Assembly (NCBI RefSeq): GCF_947242115.1 | Contig: NC_074723.1 | Coordinates: 31,628,043-31,692,042 of the forward strand | DNA from: Biomphalaria glabrata | Lineage: Eukaryota > Mollusca > Gastropoda > Planorbidae | Length of the DNA stretch: 64,000 nt | Direction: 5' to 3' | Part shown: one piece after another, positions 11,945 to 23,900 of the stretch | Layout of the letters: each line of letters opens with the position of its first letter | Position numbering within the stretch: position 1 is the first letter of the stretch | The notes under the pieces: model-generated | The model's database searches: none | What the model was told of the DNA's origin: nothing | What the model saw: the letters and a program-made list of their open reading frames with translations, nothing else | Made by a program: the position numbers and the translations under genes

Positions 11945-12606
11945 TCCTCTTGTGGGGTTTGGGGCGAAGCCCCGACGACAAAAGCGTTTTCTTGCTTTTT
12001 TCACTGTAGAAACGTATTCTCCTGACATCTACAGCTCATTATTTATCAATGGAGTTCGGGGCGAAGCCCCGACGACAAAAGAGTTTCTTGCTTTTTTCAC
12101 TGCAGAAACGTATTCTCCTGACATCTACAGCTCATTATTCATCAATGGAGTTCGGGGCGAAGTCCCGACGACAAAAGAGTTTCTTGCTTTTTTCACTGCA
12201 GAAACGTATTCTCCTGACATCTACAGCTCATTATTCATCAATGGAGTTCGGGGCGAAACCCCGACGCCAAAAGCGTGTTCTTACATTCTTCATTGCAGAA
12301 ACGTATTCTGCTGACATCTACAGCTCATTATACATCAATGGAGTTCGGGACGAAGCCCCGTCGCCAAAAGCGTTTTCTTACATTCTTCATTGCAGAAATG
12401 CATTCTCCTGACAAGTACAACTCATTATTCATCAATGGAGTTCGGGGTGAAGCCCCGATGACAAAAGAGTTTCTTGATTTTTTCACTGCAGAAACGTATT
12501 CTCCTGACATCTACAGCTCATTATTCATCAATGGAGGTCGGGGCGAAGCATCGACGCAAAAAGCGTTTTCTTGCATTTTTCACTGCAGAAACGTATTCTC
12601 CTGACC
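11945..12606 (+). repeat. 96-97 bp minisatellite, seven units
   Basis: The hairpin core GGGGCGAAGCCCC or a variant starts at 11961, 12058, 12154, 12250, 12347, 12444 and 12540, giving spacings of 97, 96, 96, 97, 97 and 96. Each unit continues with ACAAAAG, a TTTTTCACTGCAGAAACG word, TATTCTCCTGACATCTACAG and CTCATTATTCATCAATGGAG. Because the unit is near a multiple of three, overlapping open frames arise by chance. Confidence 0.97.
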
Positions 12607-13039
12607 TAAATTTCATTATTCATACTATTAAAAAAGGACCTTTCGAATAATGTTGTACTTGAAAAATATTCTAATATAATTTTATAGGCCCATAATACAT
12701 TGCAAATAAAACTGAATTGTTCCTTGAAAAGATAGGATACCCCACATATTTAGATTTTTGCTTTGAGGATCGCCGCTGAAAAAAAAATTATTCGATAAAT
12801 AGTATTTAAGAAAATGTAAGTATAAATTGTGAGTTATAGTCCCAAATTTATTTAACTAGAAAAATATCAGATTGAGTAAAGGTTGGGAAAAGGCGACTAT
12901 GAATACATTATTTGAGTTTAGAACTCATCTCAATCATGACTTTTATACTGAAAAATTTCGTTTGAATTCTAACTTTTCCAATGCAAAGTCTTTCTTAAAA
13001 TAATTATGATAAATTCATGTGAAATTACATAAACTCTGT

Positions 13040-14070
13040 CTAGAAATGGGAGGGGCGGTAGAGTGAAAACGATTAATCCTCGCTCCTTTAATAATCTCTG
13101 CTAAAGATTGCATTTGGCATTAAAGAATAGGGGTGGGGCGACTCGATATAAGAATTTAATTTATAGTATATATAAATTATATTAGTGACAGATTTTTTAA
13201 AATTTTGTAATTTCTTAACTATAATACAAAAAGAAAAAGTATTGATTTGTCCGATAGGGGAAATGCGATTGCATGTATCGCCCCTCCCACCTGGTACAAC
13301 CCTTTTTCATTTAAATTTACTTATGATGCAATTTGAGATTAGAGTATGGTACGACATAATATACAATAGGTCACATATCTATACGTAGTTTATATTATAT
13401 AGATATTCAACTAATTTTGTTCAAAAACTATGATTTTCCACAAAAATAGGACCGCCCCCCCCCCAGCTTTCAGAGGGCTAGAGTGGGGAGGGCAGTACAT
13501 GCAATCGCCCCCCCCCTCACCCACCGAATCGGCCAAAATACCAGAAAGGGAGCGACATAATATAAAATTTATATATTAATTCAACTAATTTTGTTCACAA
13601 ACTATGATTTCTCCATAAAAACGGACCGCGCCCCCCACTCAAAGGGTTTAGGTGGGAAGGGCAGTAGAGATATTCGCCCCCCCCCCCCAACCAATCGGCC
13701 AACAGGGAACGACATAATATAAAGATCGGTTAAAATATCAATAACAAGTTCTGATAATATTGATATTAAATTGATTTTGTTAGCAAGCTGTGATTTCAAC
13801 AAACAAATTGGACCGCCCCCCCCCACTCGAAAGTGTAGGGGGAGCGGGATTGATACCATCGCCCCCCTCCCGACCCCACCAAATCGGCCAACATACTAGA
13901 GGGGAGGCGAAATAATCTAAAAATAGGTTGAAATATAAATAATTAGTATATATTTTTAACATCAGTAATAAATTGGTATACAAATTGTGTGAATCCTATA
14001 CTTAAGTTCGTCCGCCCTCCCCCCTTCGGGGGGGGGGGGCGATCGCCCCTACCGCCCCCCCCCCCTGGAT
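13040..14070. repeat. Degenerate ~180-bp tandem repeat with C/G tracts
   Basis: Units recur near 13449, 13623, 13811 and 14007, each with GGACCGCCCCCC or a relative, a GGGGAGGG-type stretch, a CGCCCCCCC tract, an AATCGGCCAA word and then an AT-rich spacer. An older unit may begin near 13255. They lie at the right end of the nested transposon. Confidence 0.75.
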
Positions 14071-14834
14071 CCGCCAGTGGCTCTGACCAAATCGTGGCCT
14101 ACGTCATCACTGGTCAGAGGCCAAGGTTATGCTTCACTGATGATGCGTGTTTGCGTAACCACTGTGTTGCTGTGTAGTGTACATAGACAGAAAGATTCTT
14201 TTGAAACAAATAGAATCTTCATCTAAATATGATTTAGACTTTTCAAAACATTCAACATGGATTAGAACTCTAGATCTACAATTGTGAACAAATGTCTCGT
14301 TTTGTAAAGGATCTAGATCTAGCAGATGCTTTTCGATTACCAAAATATGATGAATGATGGCTTAGAAAGAAAAAAATGGCCAGCGGTAAAACATTTGGCT
14401 TAGTAGAAGGATTAGATCTACGTACCATTAAAGGAGTACTCTAAACTCTAAAGTAAGTAAATATTTCTAGATCCAGCATAGTAATATTGTACATAATTAA
14501 TTGACTTTTATGGGTCACGGAGGTCACGATCGGAGGGCCGGATGGAACCACGTCTTTGGCCGGATCTGGCCCGCGGGCCGCATTTTGGGCATCACTGGGT
14601 TACGCGAATTATCACAGCACTTGTAGAATGTTCGTGTTATACAGATAAGGAACTAGTGTTTAAGAGGGAAAACATATTAGGAACTCCATTTATTACGTAA
14701 ACACAATCGGTACTGCACTGACGCGCTAGTGTGCAAATGTACATATAATACCAATATGTTACAGCGTCTATGGTTACAGCACTCCTACGCCGAAAGTCAC
14801 GTGACAGATGAGATGAATTACAGAGAAGACGAAT

Positions 14835-15715
14835 AACACTCTATCTAAGACTAAGACTGTTTTATTGATCCTTACTGAAATTTGTTGTGATTACAAGGAC
14901 TCTTTTCTCATATAAAGACAACACAACAGAAAAATACACATAAATACAACAGACACAACATGAAGAGTTCATTCAGCGACTACACACAAGTATCTTGGTG
15001 CTTTTCATGTTCCCTGATCAGAGTCTGACCGTGTGAGGTACGAACGAGTTTTTGTACCGCTCTGTTCTTGTTTTGATTGACAGCAGTCGCCCACTTCGCG
15101 ACGACCTGACTGATGGAGCGGGTGGCCGTTGTCTTCCATGATTTTTTCGATTTTTCTTAGACACTTTTGTTCAAAAAGTTCCTTTAAATATGGTAATGTT
15201 GTGAGTGTAATTTTGGATGCTTTTTTAATGATGTTTTCTAGACGTTGCAACAGTTTAGATGAGGCGTTGCCTTGCCAACAAGCTATTCCGTATGTTAGCA
15301 GGATTTGTATAGTCGCGCCGTAAAAAGTCTCAAGGATCTTCTGGTTTAGTTTAAAGCTATTGAGTTTGTATAGAAAAAAGAGTCGCTGGGCTGTTTTCTT
15401 TGTCAGAGTTCCAAGGTGGTCTTCCTATGAAAGCTTGTTGTTGATGATAACGCCTAGATATTTATATGCCTTGTTCAATAGATGTAGTGTTTATTTGCAG
15501 TTCACGTAGGCCCCTATAGTTTTTTTTTTCTCAAATCTATTATAAGTTAATTAGTTTTTGTGACATTCAGTTCTAGAAAGTTGTCGGTGCACTAGTTTGT
15601 AAACTCTTCTATCGAGCTTCGATACTGAATTTCGTCTCCTGAAATAAGACAGACTATGGCAGTATCATCAGCGAATTTAATGAGTTTAACTTTCGCCAGG
15701 TTGTGGTGCCGCCGC
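14835..15715 (-). mobile_element. CR1/L2/Rex1-like LINE, 3' fragment
   Basis: The minus strand encodes LIKFADDTAIVCLIS near 15680 (the reverse-transcriptase YXDD-type box, here FADD) and later LLTYGIACWQGNASSKLLQR and a KASKITLTTLPYLKELFE stretch. Stops and frame changes break it. The translation resembles the LINE at 30.3-32.9 kb but is diverged. Confidence 0.8.
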
Positions 15716-16127
15716 TGATTACCTCACCTCTCACATATATACTCACATCTGTTTAATTCCCCCTTTTTTTCCCCGTCTTTTTGTCACTTGCCAACTGCTT
15801 CAACGTGTAGTTCCCAAATGGACATTTAATGTCATACGTTATACTCACACTTTAATGTCCTACTTTAAACTCACACTCGCGAATAGATCTCTTGAGTACA
15901 AAGTAACTAGATCTTGTTGTGAGAAACTTGTAAGTCACAAAAACCCATCTCGATTACAAATTTAAATTGTATGCAAATGTTTGACAACTACACACAACCG
16001 ATCGTTGGACTATTTAAACAATTTGTCTGTAACGACTTAACGACTTGTATTTTCTATTTCATTTGAGATTTGAACTATTTGTTTGTGCTCACATCTTTTA
16101 AGACTCTTAATACTAAGGTAGGGGAGC
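15716..16127. other. No gene recognised
   Basis: AT-rich unassigned sequence. Confidence 0.5.
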
Positions 16128-16425
16128 TTAAATACAGACGTTACTTTAAAAAGAGTTGATTACGTTGCACAAGTGTTCCTAGGCCAATCTAGTCATGCAT
16201 GTGAATCAATGACTTAAATTCTACCAATCATTGGTTTTCCTGGCTGACTCAGGCAACCCATACCATTCCATATTAGAGATAGCACTAGGGAAGAAAGAGC
16301 GTTTGTAAAGATTAGCGGTGGCATATGGAGCAAAGTATTAGCCTTTATTTTATTAGATTTTATTTTATGTTTGAAGACGTTTCAGTGTTTTATGTATAAT
16401 TTCTACTTTACATACTTTATAAATA
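16128..16425 (-). mobile_element. LINE family B, 3' tail
   Basis: On the minus strand this matches the last 300 bp of the LINE at 23740-26325, including the AATTTAAGTCATTG-like coding end and the AAGTAACGTCTGTATT tail word. It is heavily decayed and borders the large microsatellite. Confidence 0.7.
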
Positions 16426-16427
16426 GG

Positions 16428-16790
<363 letters not shown>

Positions 16791-16794
16791 TAAA

Positions 16795-17164
16795 CAAAAA
16801 CATAAAATAGAATACAAAAAGTCCACTTCATATTCCTTACGCAGGGACTAATTCGCATAAGCTCTTTCTTGTACATAATGTCGTTAGCTCTTGGAATAGA
16901 TTTATAATATCAGCCATGATTTTGGCGGCCAGGAAATCCAGGTCTCCAAAACGTAGTCTATTTCTGGATTTTACATTGGTGCATGGAAACTCGTTGGCTG
17001 TGATAATCTTGTTGTTTTTTTTTTAAATAAAGGAACATTTATAGAAGATATAGCCTAACCTTCTGACCTACGAATAGTTTAGAGACTTACATCGTTACAA
17101 AATGTTCCTTTTTTTTTTTTGTTCATTTGTTACAATTAGTGCAATAGAAATAAGATGAATGTCT
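16795..17164. other. No gene recognised
   Basis: Unassigned, with T-runs at about 17011-17022 and 17109-17121. Confidence 0.5.
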
Positions 17165-17500
17165 GGGCATTAGCTATGGTAGCCCACAGCAGTCCCCCAC
17201 GCACCTGATGTAGGCCCTTTTCCAAAGAAACAGTAAGGGCCGATACAGTGTGGGATCAGCGGCGTCACAGGAACTACCAAAGTGTAGCAGTGTAAGCTGC
17301 AAGCTACCAGGGTTACCGGCTCTTGATTTTTCCTCAGGGTTGACTCCCAAAACCTTCCCCGTGTTTGGGTATAGTCGCAAGGCAAGGCAGCACAGGTGTG
17401 TCTTCAGAGTTGTCCTTTTCTAAGCCGGGTAACCAGCCAAGGGAAACTAACTCCACCTGCACGAAGCTATAACTGGTTTAGGAAATAGCGTAAGCCAGAA
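17165..17500. other. Unassigned, relatively GC-rich stretch
   Basis: About 330 bp noticeably richer in GC than the flanks and without a clear coding frame. It ends at the target duplication of the twin-primed LINE, so it belongs to the pre-insertion locus and is probably an older repeat. Confidence 0.35.
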
Positions 17501-20500
17501 TCATTAGTAATTACCTTTTTACCTTTACCTATCCCTTAGTCTGTTGGACCGTTGGGGCACCAGGCAAGATTTGTCGACCGTCTTTCTCCATTCCTCCCTT
17601 TTTTTTGCCTTGTTCAGAACCTCTCTCAATGGCAGGCCTGTCCATTCTTTAATGTTGTTCTCCCATCGCTTTTTCTGTCTGCCTCTTCTTTCCCTGGCAC
17701 TGTTCCCTGAAGAAAGGTCTTTGCGAGCCCCGTAGATCTCGTAATGTGGCCAAAGGTTTTAAGCTTTCGTTTTTTCACAATAGTAAGCAGGTCGTCATGA
17801 GCTCCGATCGCTACAGTAACCCTGTCTCTGATTTCTTGGTTTGTGATGCGGTCTTTGAATGTGATGCCTAGGATCCTTCTGTAGCATCTCAATTCCATTG
17901 CTAGGATCCTCCTCTCAAGCTCTGCATTCAACGTCCACGACTCACAAGCATATAAAAATGTGGCCATGACCAGAGAGCGCATCAGTCTAATTTTGGTGCC
18001 GAGGGCTAAGCCCTTATCTTTCCATATTATTTTAAGTTTTGAAAGGGCTGCTGTGGACTGTGCTATTCGGGCCAATAATTCGGGTTTTGTTCCCTCATCT
18101 GAGACAATAGCTCCGAGGTATTTGAAGCTGTTAACACTAGTTAGCTTTTCACCTCCAATACTGATGCCTCTTTTAAAGCCCTGATGGCTATTGGTCATAA
18201 TTTGAGTTTTTTCGGCATTTATTTGCATGCCATATGCTGCGGAAGTCTTGTCAATGCGCATCACCAGGTTAGCTAGTTCTTCTTCTGTCCCTGCTAGGCC
18301 GTCAATGTCATCTGCGAAGCGCAAGTTAGTAATTCTTCTTCCTCCAATGCTAACAGTACCTTCATAGCCCTAGAGGGCATCTTCCATTATCCTTTCAAGG
18401 AAGATATTGAAGAGTGTTGGTGACAGTAGGCAGTCTTGTCTTACTCCAACTGTGGTTTTGAACCAGTCCCCAATATTATTGTTGAAGTACACCGCACTGG
18501 TGGCCTCCTTGTAGAGGTTCTGGATAACTTTGATTATGTTTTTATTAATGTTGTACTTTTCCATTGTCGCCCAGAGTGCTCCGTGCCATACTCGATCGAA
18601 AGCTTTCTTGAAATCAATAAAGACATGGAAAAGATTCTCTTGGTGTTGGAGATATTTCTCACAGAGTATTCTGAGGTTTAGGATTTGCTCTGTTGTGCTG
18701 CGACCTTGTCTAAAACCTGCTTGTTCTTCTGATATGATGTTGTCTGCTATCGGTTTTAGCCGGTTTAATATGATTTTTAACAGTACTTTGCTGGGATGAC
18801 TTATGAGGCTGATGGTGCGATAGTTTTGACAGAGTTGTAAGTTGCCTTTCTTTGGAAGGGTTATTATGAGTGATTGGGTCCAGGGTTTGGGCCAATCTCC
18901 TGATTGCCAGATCTTGTTGCAAATCATATAGAGTGCGTTTATCATAGTTTCTCCTCCCGCCTGAAGAAGTTCGCCAGGAATGTTGTCAACTCCGGCCGAT
19001 TTTCACTTTTTCAGGGCTTTTACTGCTGCTGCTACTTCCGAGCGAAGAATCGGATAGTCGTCAATGTTGGAAACTGTCGGGACATTTAGTATCTCTGGAT
19101 CTCCTGAGATTTCAAAGTTATACAACTCTGAACAGTATTCCGTCCATCTTTTCAACACATCTTTGTCCTCGGTTAAGCATTTGTTGTTTTTGTCTTGTAT
19201 TGTGTTGGTTCTTCCATGCTTTGAAGTAGTGAGGTCCTTTACTAATTGGTACGCTTTTTTGCTGTTGTTTCTATTAAGTCCCTGTTCAATTTCTTGACAC
19301 TTATTCTCTATCCACTTTTTCTTCGCTTCTTTCATTCCCTTTCTAATCCGTTTGTTGACGCTTTTGTATTCTTGGACATATTTTGGGTCGGACAGCTTTT
19401 TCCCTTTAAGCTCCCGTCGCTTGTCACAGAGTTGGAGTATATCCTCTGTTACCCAGGGTTTTTTGGGCGGGCGGAGCTTCCCTAATATTTCCAGGGCTGT
19501 ATCTGTGACTGCTGTGTTTAGCATATTGACTTGCGTATCGATATCCTGGTCATTGGAGTCCAAGATGTTGAGGGCTGCAAAGCGTCCTCCTACTTGTGCC
19601 TCGAATATGGCAGCTACTTGGGGGTCTTTCAGCTTGTCCAGGTCAAATTTTATCCTGGTAGGTCCTTGTTTTGTTACCTTTTTTAGGTGTACTTTAAGGG
19701 TCGTCATAACAAGGTCATGGTCGCTTCCAATGTCAGCTCCAGGAAAACTTCTTGTTTTAGCTGTATGGATGCTTGTCTTAAAACTCTGTTGCACCATGAT
19801 ATAGTCGATCTGGTTGTGGTGCTCTCCGTTCGGACTGTGCCATGTGGTTATACGCGATTTTTTGTGGCATCCTAGTGTGTTAGCCAGTAAGAGATTGTTG
19901 TATTTTGCAAATTCTAACAGTCTTCGACCTCGTTCATTGGTTGAGAGGTTACTGTATTTTCCACAAGTGCCTTTCCAGGTTTGATAGGAGTCACTTCCTA
20001 CTTTGGCATTCCAGTCTCCTTGTACAACAAGGATGTCCTTTTTCGGGACCTTATTGACCACTTCCTGTAATTGATCATAACATGGCACCACTGGGCGAAA
20101 GGCCTTCTAGATTAAGGTCACCGGCCAGGGCGGAAGAGTCCCAGGATGGACTACAACGGCCACGTGTTCAGGACCAAGGCGATCCACCTAATTGGAGGCA
20201 TTCGGCTGTGGTCAGCATGGAGAGGGATGGGCGCCGCCATGCAAGTAAATAGCCCTTGTTACACCAAATGAGATGATGACCGTTAATAAACCCATACCGG
20301 CTCGGCCGTCGCCCGGGTTACCAAGGGCCGCGCCTACCGTTACAGACCAGGGCGGGGGTGAGAAGTATACTACTGGTCCATGCAAAACTAAAATAAATAC
20401 CAGAAATAAAATCACCATAGGAACATGGAATGTGAGATCACTACGAGACGAAAGAAAAGTTGAAGAGCTCACACATGAACTTAACCGACTCCGTTTCAAC

Positions 20501-20786
20501 ATCATAGGACTCTCTGAAATGCGCTGGAAAAACATAGGTGAAACAACAACAGAAGATGGCCATAAACTGTACTACAGTGGACTACCAGATGTTCACGAAC
20601 AAGGAGTAGGATTTCTTGTACACAGGAACTACAACAACTGCGTTGTGAATTGTTACCCTATATCCAGCCGACTCATCTCCATACGTTTAAAGGCATCACC
20701 CTTCAATATCACCATCATTCAAGCCTACGCTCCTACATCAACATATGACGATGAGGCAGTAGAAGAGTTTTATGATCATTAGTAAT
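17501..20786 (-). mobile_element. LINE family A, near full length, 5'-inverted
   Basis: An APE-endonuclease/reverse-transcriptase non-LTR element, RTE-like. The body on the minus strand (20080 to 17512) holds the end of the endonuclease (VVQGDWNAKVG, then ADIGSDHDLV), the linker, RT motifs (FIDFKKAFDRVWH, then RFADDIDGLAG) and the C-terminus, ending in a GGTAAAGGTAAAAAGG tail. The 5' part, with the endonuclease start TIGTWNVRSL and LSEMRWKN, lies inverted on the plus strand at 20081-20779. Duplicated TCATTAGTAAT at 17501-17511 and 20776-20786 flanks the whole. Two in-frame stops (near 19006 and 18370) and a frameshift near 17690 make the copy inactive. Confidence 0.92.
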
Positions 20787-20932
20787 AGGCCTAACTATAA
20801 AAGCATTAAGAATGAATAGAAAATATAGGAATTTTAAACACATTTTTTCCAGTGTAAATAGACTTTGTGCCACATGTAAATATTCGTATCTAATACAAAT
20901 GGTTTTACATTTATTGACAATCTAAAGAGAAG

Positions 20933-23900
20933 ATGGAGGCGTTCCTTGGCAAATGGAAGGCGGATACAAGCCGTGATGTGGGTGTTAAGGAATATATGTC
21001 TGCTGGACGTAAGTCTACTCATTAACACATTATTTGTCCCACACCCATTCTCGGATTACGTTGAAACTTCGCACAATTATTCATTGACATAGATAAGAGA
21101 TGAATCAATAAAAAAAAGTAACCAATAGAGAATTAATTACTGGTAATTCATTATTTTAATGGCAACAAGGAGGAAAAATAATACATTTATTCACATATTT
21201 AGCTGTGTTGGGTTTAGTCCCCTTAACCCTTAAAATGCTGAGCTGTTTTACAATGAGGGCATACAAAATGGAATTACAATTGTGTTGTTTAGAGGCTAAA
21301 CTACCACACGCGTTTTAAGGGTTAAATGGTTGTTAACGCTATTTCTTCCTCACGCATTCTGCGATCAAGTTTTACCTAACCAAAGATGAATCTTAAAGAA
21401 AAAAATTCCCTAGACAATTAATTATTGTTATTTAATAACTTTGTTTGGAGGCTAGGTGGCTGAGCGGTAAAGCGCTTAACTTCCGAACCGGGGTTCGAGA
21501 TTCGAAACCTGGTGAAGACTGGAATTTTTTATTTCGGGATCTTCGGGCGCCTCTGAGTCCATCCAGCTCTATTGAGTACCTGACATTAGTTGGGGAAAAC
21601 TAAAGGCGGTTGGTCGTTGTGCTGGCCACATGCCACCCTTGTTAACAAATGACCGCAAGGTCTGAAAGGGGAACTTTAATAAAAAAATATTTTGTTCGAT
21701 ATCGAATAAAGGAAATAACTTGTATAATATTGGTATATATAGTGTTAAGGACGGCGTTCTTTCCCTTTAGATAATCTTTGTTTTTTTTTTTGTTTTTTTT
21801 TTTTTTGCTTGTTTAAGGTTTACATTCTTTCAGAAAAAAAATAAAGCAACATAGAGAATTAAAAGGCAATGTGGAGAAATGTAGAGGCAATATAATGAAA
21901 CCTAAAGATAAATGTTAGAAATATATTTAAAAAAAACTGAAATCCAATAGGTAAACTAAACCATATGAATACTATATTATAAATTATCATTGTTACCAAC
22001 CAAATAATAGAAACTACTTTAAACTACAAGCGAAAATGCATTGAAAAGAAATTTAATCTTTCAGAACTAAATAGTCAACTAAGAAAAAAAAGGTATACTT
22101 TTTATATGTATAGAGCTTTACAACATTTTTTTTTACCATCTTTTAGACCAGAAATGGACGGCTGAGCGGTAAAGCCCTATTAAGCTTCTGAAAAGGGGAG
22201 TCACGCGGAACCCTAGTGTTCCGAGAGGTCTGAATGGGTGTTCCATGAACTACTGAAATCATTAACTACTGGGATAACACGAGAATTAACTCTTTCTCTC
22301 CTGAGTGACGATACCGTCGTTGATTAGACCCCGTTAAATCAACTTAATATTTGCGTTTCTAAACTTTAATTTGTGCTATATAAAAAAGGGCGTGCGTTTA
22401 TCTATACCGCTTAAAATAGTTCCTAGTTAAAACAAAAACGTAATTGAAGTTTAACCCTAACAGGCTATTGAAATACTAATTGGAAATATGAATACTTCCT
22501 TTTGAACTCGGAAAATAATTACGGAGAGATAGAGTTAATCTTTCTTTAAAAAAAAATGCAAAGTGTTCTGTTAAATACTCAGAATGTGAGTAGTGTACCG
22601 TCAACGAAAAAGTTTGGGAAACACTGTTTTAGAGGATTCTTTGGAAACAAAAATATATTAACCCTTAAGACGCGTTTGGTAGTTTGGCGTCTTATCATCA
22701 GAATCGTAATTCCATTTTGTATGCACTTTTTGTGAGATAGTTCAGCACTTTAAGGGTTAAAATCTTTGCTTTGTAGTCCCATCGAATTTGTTTCAAAAGT
22801 GTATTAAGGAAATTTGCATTATTAATCTTAGGCTGAACAGAATGAGCTATTTCAATAGCAAAACAAAAGTCAATAAGGGTAAAGAGTATAATATAAAAGT
22901 GGTGTCCAAACTACGTCCCGTCAGTCTTTTCCGGTCTGAATCACGCTGCTATTCGGCCCAACGGAAAATTCAGCCCACATTTAATTATGAAGCCGCAGAG
23001 GTTCAGTTCCAATGGACTTCACTGGTTTTTTTTCTTTTCGGTGATGTGACCAGTGACTCGCGTGACGTGTCTTTAATTAACCCAAGACCGAAAAGGTCGG
23101 TCACCACCGGTTTATAAGGAACTCACCATTCGAAATAAATACCAACAAGTACGTGACCTATATATTTATATTATTCTCTATTATTCTCTATGTACTAAGA
23201 ATTAATCACAGACCTATATATGTCTTTGGACTCCTCTTATTCAGTGATGCCACCGGAAGTGGTAGAGAAAATCTTGACCAACGGTTACACTTTGGAGATA
23301 GTGAAATCCGGCAGTGGTTATAGAGCAGAGATGACAAGTCCTGGCTCGCCTACCATATCAAATGAGTTCCAGCTAGGGAAAGAGATCACTCTAGACGGCC
23401 CAGGAGGATTAAAATTAAAGGTAAGAGCACGTGCACAATGCCAATTATAATATCCCATAGAACAGTGATGGTCACGCTCTGGCCAGCGGGCCATTTCCGG
23501 CCCGCGACGCTTGGCTATCCGACAGCACGAAAGTTTTGCGACAATGTTTGTGGAAGATGCAGGGGATGGGTACCGTCGGACACGAGGATTATGAGATGAC
23601 ACTTCTCGTGAGACTCGTGTCGGAAATGTCAATGAAAATGATGTGTCAATGGAAATAGTATGTCTATGGCAATAATATGTCTATTTTGTCTATGGCACTG
23701 CTATGTTTATAGAAATGCTATGTTTATTGAAATGATATGGCATCCATACATTTTGTAAAATTAATACCACCTCAACATCCCTAATAATAGGCAGCATTTA
23801 CAGACCACCAAATTCTAGTTTAGAATACATGCAGGAACTATGTAATCAGATTACTACACTTAAAGAGACAAATAAAAATGCAGTTTTTTGGATTATGGGT

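Larger units (their letters stand above)
11713..14079 (+). mobile_element. Nested transposon with CACTRGCGGATCCAG ends
   Basis: Inverted ends CACTAGCGGATCCAG and CACTGGCGGATCCAG are followed by G-runs. Perfect 8-bp duplications GCTCTGAC at 11705-11712 and 14080-14087 show it jumped into the 3.6 kb element. The 2367-bp interior is almost all tandem repeat: an (AC)n(AT)n microsatellite, a 96-97 bp minisatellite and a roughly 180-bp GC-tract repeat. No transposase is seen, so it is non-autonomous. The 8-bp duplication suggests hAT or a relative. Confidence 0.88.
11010..14597 (+). mobile_element. hAT-like transposon, 3.6 kb with nested element
   Basis: Ends are CAGTGGTGCCCAA on the left and, read inward from the right, CAGTGATGCCCAA. 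They are flanked by perfect 8-bp duplications GGTTACGC at 11002-11009 and 14598-14605. Terminal GGCCCGCGGGCC-type blocks match the smaller element at 4742-5251. Without the nested insertion it is about 1.2 kb. No transposase domain could be read in it. Confidence 0.9.

Noticed and set aside
11952-12604. Overlapping open frames of 109-120 codons with internal repeats
   Set aside because: They arise from the 96-97 bp minisatellite, exist in several frames at once, and have no start context or neighbours supporting a gene.
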